Source: Falsibacillus albus
GTDB taxonomy: Bacteria; Bacillota; Bacilli; Bacillales; DSM-25281
Length of the DNA stretch: 64,000 bases
Reading direction: 5' to 3'
Assembly (NCBI RefSeq): GCF_003668575.1
Contig: NZ_RCVZ01000006.1
Span: 62,001-126,000 of the forward strand
Below, piece after piece: positions 41,208 through 51,029 of the stretch (its first letter is position 1; each line of letters starts with the position of its first letter). Under the pieces are notes generated by a model, which searched no databases, was not told the DNA's origin, and saw only the letters and a list, made by a program, of their open reading frames with translations. The translations under genes and the position numbers were made by a program.

Positions 41208-43142
41208 TTGAATTCTCAAACCTTTGACGTTCTTGATTTTACACGGATCAAGGAAGAAGCTGCACAGTATGTCATTACGGAATCTGGTAGGAAAGCGGTG
41301 CTTGAGATCATGCCATCGGTCAACTTAAAACAGATTAATCGTTGGTTGGATGAAGTGACCGAAGCAAAGGCAATCTTATTAAAATCATCCAGCGTGCCCA
41401 TCCATGGTTTGGAAGGCATCGAACGGCTGATGAAGCAATTGAACAAAGGTGTCCCATTAAGGCCGGAAGCTTTAAGTAAGTTGTATGGTTTTTTGGATAG
41501 CTGCCGGAAATTGAAAAGATTCATGAAGGACAAAGAATTTGTAGCGCCAAGAGTGTCCTCCTATGTATATTCTTATGAAGAAATCCCGCTTTTGGCAGAA
41601 GAAATTCAACGGTGCATCAGAAACGGGATGATCGATGATTATGCAAGCAAGGAATTGCTCAAAGTCAGAAAACAGATTTCAATCAGTGAGGAGCGGTTGA
41701 AAGAAAAGCTTGGCCAAATGGTGAAATCGAAAAAATATGCCCCATATTTGCAGGAATCCATCATCAGTGAAAGGAATGGGAGGCACGTGCTATCTGTAAA
41801 AAAAGAATATAAAGGAAAAATTAAAGGTTCGGTGCTGGATTCATCAGCATCAGGCTCGACGCTGTTTATTGAACCTGCAGATATCACCGGCATACAGGAA
41901 GAAATTTTCTACTTGAAAGCGGATGAAACGGTTGAATGTGAACGAATATTAAGCTATCTAACCGGATTGGTCGAAGCAAATCAACAGCAGATATTTTTGG
42001 CGGTGGAAACAATGATTCATTATGATGTATTGTTTGCCAAAGCGAAATACAGCCGTGCCATTGAAGCGATAGCCCCTGGACTCAATGAAGAACATTTTAT
42101 TTCCCTGATTGGAGCACGCCATCCACTTCTAGGTAATCAGGCAGTCCCTCTTACAATAGAAATGGGAGAAGGAAATGATGCACTAGTCGTAACCGGCCCT
42201 AATACCGGCGGGAAAACCGTTGCACTTAAGACGGTCGGTTTACTTACCCTTATGGTGCAAGCAGGATTCCATATTCCTGCAGAGGAAGGATCTGAAATTT
42301 GTATTTTCCAAAAAGTGCTTGTCGATATCGGGGATGGCCAAAGCATCGAACAAAACTTAAGCACATTCAGTTCAAGAATCGTGAATATCATTTCCATCTT
42401 AAAAGAAGCAAACGAGAGGAGCCTATTATTGATCGATGAAATCGGATCAGGGACCGATCCAAGTGAAGGGATGGGGCTCGCGACAGCCATTTTGGAAGAG
42501 TTGTATAACAAAGGGGCCATGATGCTTGCCACGACACATTATAATGAAATTAAAGAGTTCGCAGATTCTCACGAAGGCTTCATGAATGGGTCCATGGAGT
42601 TTGATCTTGAATCACTTCAGCCTACCTATAGGCTAATTGTCGGAAAAGGCGGAGAGAGCCAGGCGTTCGCGATTGCCCAACGCTTGGGCGTGCATCCAAA
42701 GATCATTCAAAAAGCTCACAAAATCACCTATAAGGAAGAAAAGGGTTATGACGGTGAATGGTTATCGTCCATGGATAGAAGGGAAATGGATAGACAATTG
42801 GCGCAAAACCGCTATATTCGGAAATATGGGAAAAGGAATACGGAAAAGAAGAGGCAAAAAGATACTAGCGTTTATAAGCAAGGGGATAATGTGGAAATCA
42901 TGGCCAGCGGAGAGTATGGGATTGTGTATAAAGGGCCAGATGAAAAAGGCAATTATATTGTCCAAGTCAAAGGAGATAAGCAAATAATCAATCAAAAGAG
43001 AATCAGCCTATACATTGAAGCTGCAGAATTGTATCCCGAGGATTATGATTTTTCCATCATATTTGACAGCAAAGAAAATCGAAAAATAGGCAAACAAATG
43101 AACAAGGGACATGTTGAGGGGATGAGTAAGGATATGGAATGA
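41208..43142 (+). CDS. MutS2-type ATPase lacking the Smr domain
   Basis: This protein of about 644 residues has the MutS2 core and clamp (residues 1-310) and a MutS ATPase: Walker A GPNTGGKT (about residue 330), Walker B LLLIDEIGSGTDPSEG and the switch ATTHYNEIKEF. A KOW-like segment follows (QGDNVEIMASGEYGIVYKG). It ends without the C-terminal Smr nuclease domain of full MutS2 (about 785 residues). MutS2 proteins bind branched DNA and, in B. subtilis, collided ribosomes. This shorter paralogue would keep the ATPase but not cleave. AGGAGG lies seven bases before the TTG at 41208. A long leader with two terminators precedes it. Confidence 0.82.
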   Translation: MNSQTFDVLDFTRIKEEAAQYVITESGRKAVLEIMPSVNLKQINRWLDEVTEAKAILLKSSSVPIHGLEGIERLMKQLNKGVPLRPEALSKLYGFLDSCRKLKRFMKDKEFVAPRVSSYVYSYEEIPLLAEEIQRCIRNGMIDDYASKELLKVRKQISISEERLKEKLGQMVKSKKYAPYLQESIISERNGRHVLSVKKEYKGKIKGSVLDSSASGSTLFIEPADITGIQEEIFYLKADETVECERILSYLTGLVEANQQQIFLAVETMIHYDVLFAKAKYSRAIEAIAPGLNEEHFISLIGARHPLLGNQAVPLTIEMGEGNDALVVTGPNTGGKTVALKTVGLLTLMVQAGFHIPAEEGSEICIFQKVLVDIGDGQSIEQNLSTFSSRIVNIISILKEANERSLLLIDEIGSGTDPSEGMGLATAILEELYNKGAMMLATTHYNEIKEFADSHEGFMNGSMEFDLESLQPTYRLIVGKGGESQAFAIAQRLGVHPKIIQKAHKITYKEEKGYDGEWLSSMDRREMDRQLAQNRYIRKYGKRNTEKKRQKDTSVYKQGDNVEIMASGEYGIVYKGPDEKGNYIVQVKGDKQIINQKRISLYIEAAELYPEDYDFSIIFDSKENRKIGKQMNKGHVEGMSKDME

Positions 43143-43309
43143 ATGGGAGTAGAATAAGGTGGATATGGCGGAGATAATCTATCCTGTGGAATAGCGCCCG
43201 TTTCAGTGAGTGAGTCCGACAAACGGTAGCAATGCCCAAGGATCATCAACAAGGACTGTTTTCTCAAAAATTGTGGTTTTGATCGAAATAAAACAGTCTT
43301 GGTATTTAA

Positions 43310-43530
43310 TTTGAGCGGAAGGTGTGAGACTCCGGAGGGATCAGCGGTCAGATTAGGCCCCTAGTCGAAGCCGAGAGAGGTTGGGCGGATGTTCGATTAA
43401 GTTCGGCACGTCGTGTGCCAACATCGAATGACCTCACTTCGTGTGAGGCCCCTTGGATAGCGAGCATCCTGCAGCGGAAATCAACCTCACTCCCCATTAA
43501 AAAAACAGCAACAAACTTTACGAAATGAGA
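43310..43530 (-). repeat. Long dispersed-repeat copy with nested palindrome
   Basis: Read on the minus strand it has the full landmarks: GGCCTCACACGAAGTGAGGT, the CGATGTTGGCACACGACGTG palindrome, GAACTTAATCGAACATCCGC, and the outer end ACAAACTTTACGAAA. It fills most of the gap between the mutS2-like gene and pepF. The part before it (43143-43300) holds no gene that I can support. Confidence 0.8.
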
Positions 43531-43598
43531 CTTAACAAAAAAGGTTGCAATATACATTCCATTTTTCAATTCCGATGCAAACAAATCTCTACAAAAAA

Positions 43599-43626
43599 GC
43601 ATTGCCGCGAAATAACGCGGCAATGC
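43599..43626 (-). terminator. Terminator of pepF
   Basis: GCATTGCCGCG and CGCGGCAATGC form a perfect 11-bp GC-rich stem. On the minus strand a TTTTTT run follows. Confidence 0.9.
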
Positions 43627-43638
43627 CTTTAATTTCGT

Positions 43639-45453
43639 TTAATGGTAATTGTTCTCGAGCTGATCTATCAAGGATCCGACATAGCTAACTGCTTTTTTGA
43701 TTGGTTGAGGACTTGTCATATCAACTCCCGCATGCTTCATTAGTTCAAGCGGTGATTTGGTTCCTCCCGCCCTTAATACGTCCAGCCAGCGATCCACAGC
43801 AGGTTGGCCTTCCTCTTTTATGAGTTGTGCAGCGGCCGTCGATGCAGTCAATCCAGCAGAATACGTGTATGAATATAGCCCCATATAATAATGCGGCTGG
43901 CGCATCCATGTCATACTGGCACCCTCATCGATTTCCACCGTATCTCCCCAAAATGAGCTTAGAACATCGGCTTTTTGTTCACAGAGGACTTTGGCTGTCA
44001 GTGATTTGCCTTCCTCGGCGAGGCGGTAGATCCTTCTTTGGAATTCGCCCTCCAATAAATGAGTGACGAAATTATGATAGTACGTACCCAATAATTGCGT
44101 AATGATCCAATTTTCCATCCTCGTATCGTTCGTTTCATCCAACATGTGCTGAGAAAGAAGCATTTCATTCATTGTGGAAGGTGCTTCGACAAAATAAGTG
44201 GATGGACGTGTATTGAAAAGTCTTTGCTCTTTATTGGCCAAATAGAAATGCCCCGCGTGGCCAAGTTCGTGAGCAAGGACAAATGCGCCTCGCATCGTGT
44301 CTGTCCAAGTGATTAATATATACGGATGGACATCATATGGGCTTGAACAGAAGGCGCCCGTTGATTTTCCTACATTGTCTGAGATATCGATCCATCTATC
44401 TGACAATGCTTTTGCCATGATGGCGGAATATTCAGGCCCCATCACTTCAAGCGATTTCAGGATCATTTCAGAAGCTTCTTCATATGTGGTCTTAGGATTA
44501 AATTCAGGATCCAGCGGTGCCTTCAGATCACAGAATTTCATTGTATCTAAGCCCAACACCTCCTTTTTCAAGAGCGCAAATCGCTGCATATGTGGAGAAA
44601 GTTCATTTAGGATGGTATCCAGTTGATTGTGATACATTTCCATCGTAACCTTTTGGGGTTTCAATAGCATATGTTCTGCCGATTCATAACCTCTCAGCTT
44701 TGCGAGTGTGACCTGTTTATTCACTTCTGTGGCATAGGTTGCAGCAAATGTGTTTTGATATTGTTTAAGCGTTTTTGTAAAAGAAGCATACGCTTTCCTT
44801 CGCAATTCTGTATCCGGGGAAAGTTCGTAGCGGTCTTCGTATAGACTGAACGAATTCGGGAGCTCGTTCCCATTCTTGTCTTTAATCGAATCAAATTGCA
44901 TATCAGACAGCTTCCCGAGCTGATAAATGGAATATGGCGCTTCATGGACATGCCCTAGAGCTGCCAGAGCTTCTTCCGTTTCTGGAGAAAGCATATGCGG
45001 TTTTTCATCAAGAATTTCCTCAAGTAGTATTTTAAATGGCCATAATTCTTTTTCTTCCTTTAAATATCTTTCAATCGTTCCATCCGGCAGGGAGATGATT
45101 TCTGAAGATGCAAAGGAAAGCTCTGCGTTCACTTGCGACATAAGAGTGGCGACTCGAGCAGAATTCGCCTGATTTTCTGGGTTAGTTCCATCCTCTGCCT
45201 GGCGTAGATTCGAATAGGTGACGACCTTGACCAAACGTTTCCAAATTTGTTCTTGTGCCATTAGACATTTTAATAGAACATCTGCCCCAAGGTGCAGTTT
45301 TCCTTTGTACTGGGTCACTGAGGCAAGATCGCTTGGAATGGATTCCATTTCAAGGGACCAGTCCTCATTGCATTCGAAAAGGTCACCTAGATCCCACGTC
45401 TGTTCAAGAGGAACGTCACTTCTATTCAACCTTGTTTGTTTTGTCTTTTCCAT
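43639..45453 (-). CDS. pepF: Oligoendopeptidase F
   Basis: This 604-residue M3-family zinc metallopeptidase cleaves short peptides (about 6-17 residues) in the cytosol. The zinc site is in LAHELGHAGHFYL (HELGH, about residue 388), with a downstream EAPSTMNEMLLS helix that supplies the third ligand. Length and sequence are typical. GGTGGG precedes the ATG. It is monocistronic, with a strong terminator. Confidence 0.92.
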   Translation of the reverse strand: MEKTKQTRLNRSDVPLEQTWDLGDLFECNEDWSLEMESIPSDLASVTQYKGKLHLGADVLLKCLMAQEQIWKRLVKVVTYSNLRQAEDGTNPENQANSARVATLMSQVNAELSFASSEIISLPDGTIERYLKEEKELWPFKILLEEILDEKPHMLSPETEEALAALGHVHEAPYSIYQLGKLSDMQFDSIKDKNGNELPNSFSLYEDRYELSPDTELRRKAYASFTKTLKQYQNTFAATYATEVNKQVTLAKLRGYESAEHMLLKPQKVTMEMYHNQLDTILNELSPHMQRFALLKKEVLGLDTMKFCDLKAPLDPEFNPKTTYEEASEMILKSLEVMGPEYSAIMAKALSDRWIDISDNVGKSTGAFCSSPYDVHPYILITWTDTMRGAFVLAHELGHAGHFYLANKEQRLFNTRPSTYFVEAPSTMNEMLLSQHMLDETNDTRMENWIITQLLGTYYHNFVTHLLEGEFQRRIYRLAEEGKSLTAKVLCEQKADVLSSFWGDTVEIDEGASMTWMRQPHYYMGLYSYTYSAGLTASTAAAQLIKEEGQPAVDRWLDVLRAGGTKSPLELMKHAGVDMTSPQPIKKAVSYVGSLIDQLENNYH

Positions 45454-45545
45454 ATGTACCCACCATCCTTATCAAACTATTTCGATTCCCTAACTTCTTA
45501 ATTATAAAAGAAATCGAAATTTTTTAATATAAAAATTCAGAATTT

Positions 45546-47336
45546 TTAAAATGATTTTTGGGGATGTATCCATAATTCCTTGAAATCTATCCACCCATTC
45601 CGTTTCAGATGTACGCCTCTAAGGGAGGGATGGTGGGTTGCGGCTATCTTTTTATGGACCAGGAAAAGGACAAGGCATTGATCATGCATGTGTTTCTCGA
45701 TCTCTCTCACTAAATTTTCTCTTATGTCCTTATCCGGCTCAATAATCAATTGGTCTATCTTTTTCTCAATAAAGACTAAATCAGATTGATCCAAATGGAG
45801 CCTGAGAAAGCTATTTTCATATAAAAAGTCTTGAAATTTACTTACTTCACCAAATGGAAAGACAGCTTCGTACAAAATGCAATCCGTTTCAAGGATGGTC
45901 TCCTCCATTTGAAGATCAGCAAGATCGACAATCCGGATTTCCAGATCGATCCCATGCATTTTAGCTTCAGCTTGGATCCAATTGGCATCTTGGGCATGGC
46001 GTTCAAATGTTGTTACGATTATCTGTTCGCCTTTGTAGCCGGAGAGTAGCAATAATTGTTCCACACGCATAGGTCTCTTGGAATCATCTGTGCGATGAAT
46101 TGGATGTGGGGGATGCTTTCGGGTAAATCCATCTGCAGCAGACACCCTTGGGCCTCCTAATTCCTGAACTAGTCTGATACGATCGATCAGGATGGACATT
46201 GATTTTCTAAAATGGATAGTGCTTGCAATCGATTTTTTGCGAAAATTAAACGTCAGCACAAGGCACCCCTCTGAAATCAAATCCATCTCTTCCCAATGAT
46301 CGTTTCGATATGGAATCCCTTCATCATGATTAAAGAAGATCTTTTCGAGTTGAAAGTCCACCGGCTGCCAATACTGGTTCAATCGTATGATCTCGATGCG
46401 ATCGAAGTGCGGCCTTGGCCGAAAGTAATGGTCGTTTACTTCCAAATAAATTTTTTGTTTATTGAATTGTGCTATCCGAAATGGGCCAGTCCCGATTGGC
46501 AGAGGGGACATCGATTCGTTATCACTGTATGGAAGAATGGACATCTGTGGCAAGGAGAGATATTTCAAAAATAAATGGTTTTTCGTTTTCATCTTGAATT
46601 GAACGGCTGTTGAAGTAATGATTTCTATTTCGTTGATAGAAGATGCCAACCACCGGTGCGGGCTTGATTTCAGTCTTTCAAACGAGTGTTTAATGTCTTG
46701 TGCTGTCAGCGCTCTGCCATCATGGAAACGAATACCTTTGTATATATGAAATGTCCAAACCAATCCGTCTTCTGTACATTCCCAATCGTGCGCAAGCATT
46801 GGTTGAAAGCAGTTTGTTTCTGCATCGAAATGCACAAGGGTGTTAAAGACTTGACTGATGATATGGCTGTCAAATTCAAAGAAGGCATATGCAGGATCCA
46901 GCGTAGTAATGGACCTGAAAATTGGAAACCTTAAGCATTCAAATTGAACATCTTCTTTTTTCTCAAAGTGATAGCCGAAATGACTTTGTATAAGTGAAAC
47001 GATTGCATTTTTCATGACACCCGTTTTATCGTATGTATTTGCAAGGTCTGATAAATTCTCCATCTTCCCTTCTGAAATGAGGACCTTTACTTCGGATAAG
47101 AATGCTGTGTTGAAATCCAATGAGAATGTCAGCTGCGAAAAATTCCCTCTTCCTCTGCCCGGTACAAATGTGAGCCATTCATTTGCCTGCATTTTAGCAA
47201 TCAATAGCTTTGCATTACGTGGTGTACAAAAAAACATCCGGGTCAGTTCACCCATCGACACGGAAATCGTCTGCCCATTTGGAATATGTTCATATGATTT
47301 TCGAAGAGAAAGAAAGTCTTCCTTTACTCGATCCAT
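45546..47336 (-). CDS. SgrR-type regulator with solute-binding domain
   Basis: This 596-residue protein has an N-terminal SgrR-type winged-helix domain (RMFFCTPRNAKLLIAKMQ, then WLTFVPGRGRGNFSQLTF) fused to a solute-binding domain of the oligopeptide-binder family (LAHDWECTEDGLVWTFHIYKG split across residues about 190-215). Such regulators sense a small molecule in the cytosol with the binding domain. It is divergent from an MFS transporter gene, the arrangement usual for this regulator family in Bacilli, and probably controls it. It ends 90 bp before pepF on the same strand. Confidence 0.8.
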   Translation of the reverse strand: MDRVKEDFLSLRKSYEHIPNGQTISVSMGELTRMFFCTPRNAKLLIAKMQANEWLTFVPGRGRGNFSQLTFSLDFNTAFLSEVKVLISEGKMENLSDLANTYDKTGVMKNAIVSLIQSHFGYHFEKKEDVQFECLRFPIFRSITTLDPAYAFFEFDSHIISQVFNTLVHFDAETNCFQPMLAHDWECTEDGLVWTFHIYKGIRFHDGRALTAQDIKHSFERLKSSPHRWLASSINEIEIITSTAVQFKMKTKNHLFLKYLSLPQMSILPYSDNESMSPLPIGTGPFRIAQFNKQKIYLEVNDHYFRPRPHFDRIEIIRLNQYWQPVDFQLEKIFFNHDEGIPYRNDHWEEMDLISEGCLVLTFNFRKKSIASTIHFRKSMSILIDRIRLVQELGGPRVSAADGFTRKHPPHPIHRTDDSKRPMRVEQLLLLSGYKGEQIIVTTFERHAQDANWIQAEAKMHGIDLEIRIVDLADLQMEETILETDCILYEAVFPFGEVSKFQDFLYENSFLRLHLDQSDLVFIEKKIDQLIIEPDKDIRENLVREIEKHMHDQCLVLFLVHKKIAATHHPSLRGVHLKRNGWIDFKELWIHPQKSF

Positions 47337-47399
47337 CTATTGATCCCCCATACTTTTAGGCTTGATGAGCAGGATTCTTATTTATTGGCTATATTCTTA

Positions 47400-47668
47400 A
47401 TGTTTGTTGCCATTCATCAAAGGTTGGATAAGGTTGATTTCCACGGCAGGATGCTCGCTTTCCGAGGGGCCTCACTCAAAGTGAGGTCATTCGATGCTGG
47501 CAAACGACGTGCCGAAACTTAATCCAACATCCGCCTTATATCTCCTCGACTTCCTAGGGGGCCTCACCTGACCCGCTAATCCCTAAGGAGTCTCGCACCT
47601 TTAGCTCCAATCAAATGAATGATTTACATGAAAACCTGTAAAAAACAACAATCTTTGCTAAAACAGCC
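47400..47668 (+). repeat. Long dispersed-repeat copy
   Basis: Contains GGCCTCACTCAAAGTGAGGT, TTCGATGCTGGCAAACGACG, CCGAAACTTAATCCAACATC and the outer piece CAACAATCTTTGCTAAAACA. It lies between the divergent sgrR-like and MFS genes and may separate their promoters. No gene is present in 47337-47868. Confidence 0.78.
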
Positions 47669-47868
47669 TATTAATTAAAGAATATCCGCAATATCTATTT
47701 CTAAAATAATCCTATTGACGATGGAAATCCATATATTTTTTCGACAAAACTTTTACATCATTCATGCCTTAAAAAAAGGCGAAAGATGGTGGAGTGTTTT
47801 TACGATTTTTCTTTTTTTGAAAAAGAATACACTAGCGATAAGACACGATTTAAGTTGGAGGGATTGGA

Positions 47869-49101
47869 ATGAATTCGAATGCTGTTTCAGCAACAATTGA
47901 TGAAAAAACGAAAAGTATATGGAGAAGTGTTCCATTTGTTATTTTGCTCTCAAATGGCTTGCTCTTAAGTATAGGAAACAAAATATATGAATTGGTATTG
48001 CCGTTGATGATGTACGAAGTGACCCATTCCTCAGTTGCCATGGGCACAATGCGGACGGCAGAGCTGCTTCCGAATCTCCTGTTTGCTATTTTGATAGGTG
48101 TGATTGTAGACAGGATGAATAAAAAATTATGGGCATTATCGATGATTGGGATTCAAGCTGTACTGTTAATGGCCATGTCGTTGTTGGCTATGGCTCATAT
48201 CCATTTTGTATGGGTATATTATGGGCTTGGATTTATGTTAATGACATTCAATTATGGGTATTTCAACACTCAAGTCAGCCTGATCAAATTATCGGTTCCT
48301 GCTTGTCAATTGACTTCTGCAAATGCAAAATTTTCATTCATTGAATCCATGATAGGGATAATGGGACCGGTGTTTACCGGGCTCCTTTTCCTGCTGGCCA
48401 GATTTTCTGATGGGATCCTCATTGCATCATTTATGTACTTAATCAGTTTTTTTCTCATCAGGATGCTGAATATAATAGAACCTGTTCATGGAAAAAGCGA
48501 TTTTTCAATGTTGGATGAATTGAAGGAGGGATGGACAGCCTTTAGAAAAAATTCAATATTATACAAAACAACGATGGTTACCATTCTATTAAATTCGTCA
48601 TTTGTCGTTGTGAGTACAACGGTCATATATTTTGCGAAAGATCATTTGCATTTGGACAATTCATTGCTCGCCATCCTTTTTTCTTGTGCCGGAATTGGAG
48701 GATTGGCTAGCAGTTTGGTCGCCAATAAATTCAGATCGATGTTCGGGCTTGGAAAAGTCTTAGGAATATCTGCGATTATCAACGGGGTTTCGTACTTCAT
48801 GATGTTTCTTGCAGACTCCGGAGCACTGCTTGCTGCAGCGCTGCTGATCCATGGATTCGCAACAGCCTTGAATAGTGTGTCTGTATATACAATCAGACAT
48901 GAGCAGACACCTACACATTTGATAGGGAGAATTACCGGAATCACAGGAACATTGTTTCGGGTTGGGATGCCATTCACAATGTTCGCATCGGGTTTTGTCA
49001 TCGCATGGCAAGGTGCACCGGTCGTGTTCATCAGTGCAGCCATTTTAAATGGAGTTGTCTTCCTCTCATTTTTGAAATCATCCTTATGGGGATTGGAGTA
49101 G
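47869..49101 (+). CDS. MFS transporter (macrolide-efflux-like)
   Basis: This 410-residue protein has 12 predicted membrane segments and belongs to the major facilitator superfamily branch with MefA-like exporters (ELLPNLLFAILIGVIVDRMN near residue 65 is the loop 2-3 motif). It likely exports a small molecule with the proton gradient. GGAGGG precedes the ATG. It is divergent from the SgrR-type gene, which probably regulates it. The substrate cannot be told from sequence. Confidence 0.8.
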   Translation: MNSNAVSATIDEKTKSIWRSVPFVILLSNGLLLSIGNKIYELVLPLMMYEVTHSSVAMGTMRTAELLPNLLFAILIGVIVDRMNKKLWALSMIGIQAVLLMAMSLLAMAHIHFVWVYYGLGFMLMTFNYGYFNTQVSLIKLSVPACQLTSANAKFSFIESMIGIMGPVFTGLLFLLARFSDGILIASFMYLISFFLIRMLNIIEPVHGKSDFSMLDELKEGWTAFRKNSILYKTTMVTILLNSSFVVVSTTVIYFAKDHLHLDNSLLAILFSCAGIGGLASSLVANKFRSMFGLGKVLGISAIINGVSYFMMFLADSGALLAAALLIHGFATALNSVSVYTIRHEQTPTHLIGRITGITGTLFRVGMPFTMFASGFVIAWQGAPVVFISAAILNGVVFLSFLKSSLWGLE

Positions 49102-49144
49102 TTTTCTGGATATATATAATGTACTACTTATAACATTCACCACT

Positions 49145-49240
49145 TGTTGTTAATTTGAGGGGAAGGCGCGATACCTCGAAGGGCTCACCGCTTGTCCCTC
49201 GTAAAGCGAGCATCCTGCAGAGGAAATCAACCATACGCAC
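49145..49240 (-). repeat. Partial dispersed-repeat copy
   Basis: TAATTTGAGGGGAAGGCGCG, AAAGCGAGCATCCTGCAGAG and GAAATCAACC mark a reverse-oriented fragment between the MFS gene and the DUF4931 gene. Confidence 0.65.
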
Positions 49241-49323
49241 TTTTGCCAAATTAAAAAATTTTTAATAAAGGAATTCAGGGAGATTTACAGAATGTTTTAA
49301 CTGTGAGAAAAGGAGAATGTTCT

Positions 49324-50085
49324 ATGCACGAAAATCATTTGATTTTTAATTCATCCATTGCGGTACAAAAACCTGAAAACATCCTCAGCAAGAATACCTA
49401 CTGTCCCTTTTGCGAAAAGGATGCTCTTACTGGCGTCCTTGCCGAGAAGGGGGAGATCATTTGGTTGAAGAATAAGTATCCCGTTCTCGAAGATACATTC
49501 CAAACCGTGCTGATTGAAACTGCTGATTGTGAAGCTGATTTATCCGAATACAGCAGGCCCCATTTGCACACGTTGTTTCAATTTGCATTTGAAAAATGGA
49601 GGGAACTGGAACAGGACCCAAGGTTCAAATCCGTCATTTTCTTCAAAAATCATGGACCTTTATCCGGTGGTACGATTAAACATCCTCACATGCAGATTGT
49701 CGGATTGGAAAAAATCGATTACCGCCAAAAGATAAAAGTTGAAGATTTTCAAGGGGTATCCATGGATGAAAGAAAAGGGGTTTCTTGGAACGTTTCCAGC
49801 ACTCCGAGGATCGGGTTTTATGAATGGAATGTCAAAATGCAATTTGGTGGAGATGTTTCACAGCTTGCGGACTTTGTCCAAAAGACTGTTTATTACATCA
49901 TGCATCAGTATCAATTCAAATGCAGCAGCTATAATTTATTTTTTTATCATCTTGAATCAAACATATATGTAAAAATCATGCCTAGATTTGTTACATCACC
50001 AATCTTTGTGGGATACTCGATTCCGCAAGTCCCCAACTCGTTGAATGAGGTCGTGAGGGATATTCAAGAAAAACACTGTCATTAA
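49324..50085 (+). CDS. DUF4931 protein (GalT/HIT-like fold)
   Basis: This 253-residue protein has a zinc-knuckle-like TYCPFCEKD near its start and the HIT-superfamily active-site pattern GGTIKHPHMQIVG (HPHxQ), as in galactose-1-phosphate uridylyltransferase. The DUF4931 family is uncharacterised. A nucleotidyl-transfer or nucleotide-hydrolase reaction through the second histidine is plausible. AAAGGAG is eight bases ahead of the ATG at 49324. The acyl-CoA operon begins 80 bp downstream in the same direction. Confidence 0.72.
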   Translation: MHENHLIFNSSIAVQKPENILSKNTYCPFCEKDALTGVLAEKGEIIWLKNKYPVLEDTFQTVLIETADCEADLSEYSRPHLHTLFQFAFEKWRELEQDPRFKSVIFFKNHGPLSGGTIKHPHMQIVGLEKIDYRQKIKVEDFQGVSMDERKGVSWNVSSTPRIGFYEWNVKMQFGGDVSQLADFVQKTVYYIMHQYQFKCSSYNLFFYHLESNIYVKIMPRFVTSPIFVGYSIPQVPNSLNEVVRDIQEKHCH

Positions 50086-50164
50086 ACTGCAGCTGTCTTT
50101 TTGTTTGAACGGCACGAATGTAAGGATTGAAGAAATTAAGTACTTTTAAAAGGCGGTGGATAAA

Positions 50165-50605
50165 ATGAACGCAGCTTCCAACAAGGAAGGGATACGAACT
50201 AAAGAATTTTCATTCACAGTGGAAAGGGGAAAAATAAAGGAATTCGCACAGGCAATCGGCGATCCCAATCCGATCTATTATGAATTAGATGCAGCTTTGG
50301 AACAAGGTTTTCAAGACATCCCTGTCCCGCCGACATTTGCGACAGTGATGGAAATGTGGGGAGGGCTTGATTTTGAACAATTGATTGAGCTTTTAGAAAT
50401 GAATCCATTAAATGTGCTGCACGGAGAGCAAGAATACGAGTACTTCAGGACAATCTGTTCAGGAGAAGTCATTACTGGGCAGATGGTTGTAGCCAAGCAT
50501 TTTCAAAAAGGGAAGATGGACTTTTTCAAGCTTGAAACACAGTTCAGAGATCAATATGGAGAAATCGTGCTCATCGCTCGTTCGACAGTTATCGAACGCC
50601 ACTGA
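50165..50605 (+). CDS. MaoC-like N-terminal hydratase subunit
   Basis: This 146-residue hot-dog fold protein of the FAS1-like dehydratase type (MaoC N-terminal) has EFAQAIGDPNPIYYELDAAL and VPPTFATVMEMWGG. Such subunits pair with a catalytic MaoC subunit to hydrate enoyl-CoA. The catalytic Asp/His pair is expected in the partner, which is the next gene, 19 bp away. AAGGCGG lies eight bases before the ATG at 50165. First gene of a five-gene unit. Confidence 0.78.
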   Translation: MNAASNKEGIRTKEFSFTVERGKIKEFAQAIGDPNPIYYELDAALEQGFQDIPVPPTFATVMEMWGGLDFEQLIELLEMNPLNVLHGEQEYEYFRTICSGEVITGQMVVAKHFQKGKMDFFKLETQFRDQYGEIVLIARSTVIERH

Positions 50606-50624
50606 CAGGAAGGAGGAAATTGAT

Positions 50625-51017
50625 ATGAAGCAGGAGTTGCCGAATATTAATAAGCCGGTAATAACCCATTCACAATTGGTTAAGTATGCTGGAGCATCCG
50701 GTGATTTCAATCCCATACATACTGTTGTCCCAGTTGCGAAGGAAGCTGGATTAAAGGATTGTATCGCACATGGCATGCTTGTGATGGGAATGGCTGGCCA
50801 AGCATTGGGAACATGGTTTCCACGGGAAAGCTTACGGGGGTTTAAAGTCCGCTTTCAAAAGATGACCTACCCAGGAGAAGTATTGACAGTAAAAGGTAGA
50901 TTGATAGAAGGTGAGCTTGACAAAGATGGGTTGGGACTGTCCAGAGGAGAGATCAGCGTCGAAAATGAGGAAGGGGAAGTAAAGCTTTCCGGTAGTTTTA
51001 ATGTTCTTCAAAAATAG
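50625..51017 (+). CDS. MaoC-family enoyl-CoA hydratase subunit
   Basis: This 130-residue (R)-specific enoyl-CoA hydratase has the catalytic motif YAGASGDFNPIHT (Asp and His) followed by GLKDCIAHGMLVMGMAGQA, and the FKVRFQKMTYPGEVL strand. It would act as a heterodimer with the preceding subunit on 2-enoyl-CoA. AAGGAGG precedes the ATG at 50625. The frame extends back to 50532 inside the previous gene, which is not used. Confidence 0.83.
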   Translation: MKQELPNINKPVITHSQLVKYAGASGDFNPIHTVVPVAKEAGLKDCIAHGMLVMGMAGQALGTWFPRESLRGFKVRFQKMTYPGEVLTVKGRLIEGELDKDGLGLSRGEISVENEEGEVKLSGSFNVLQK

Positions 51018-51029
51018 GAGGTTGGGAGT

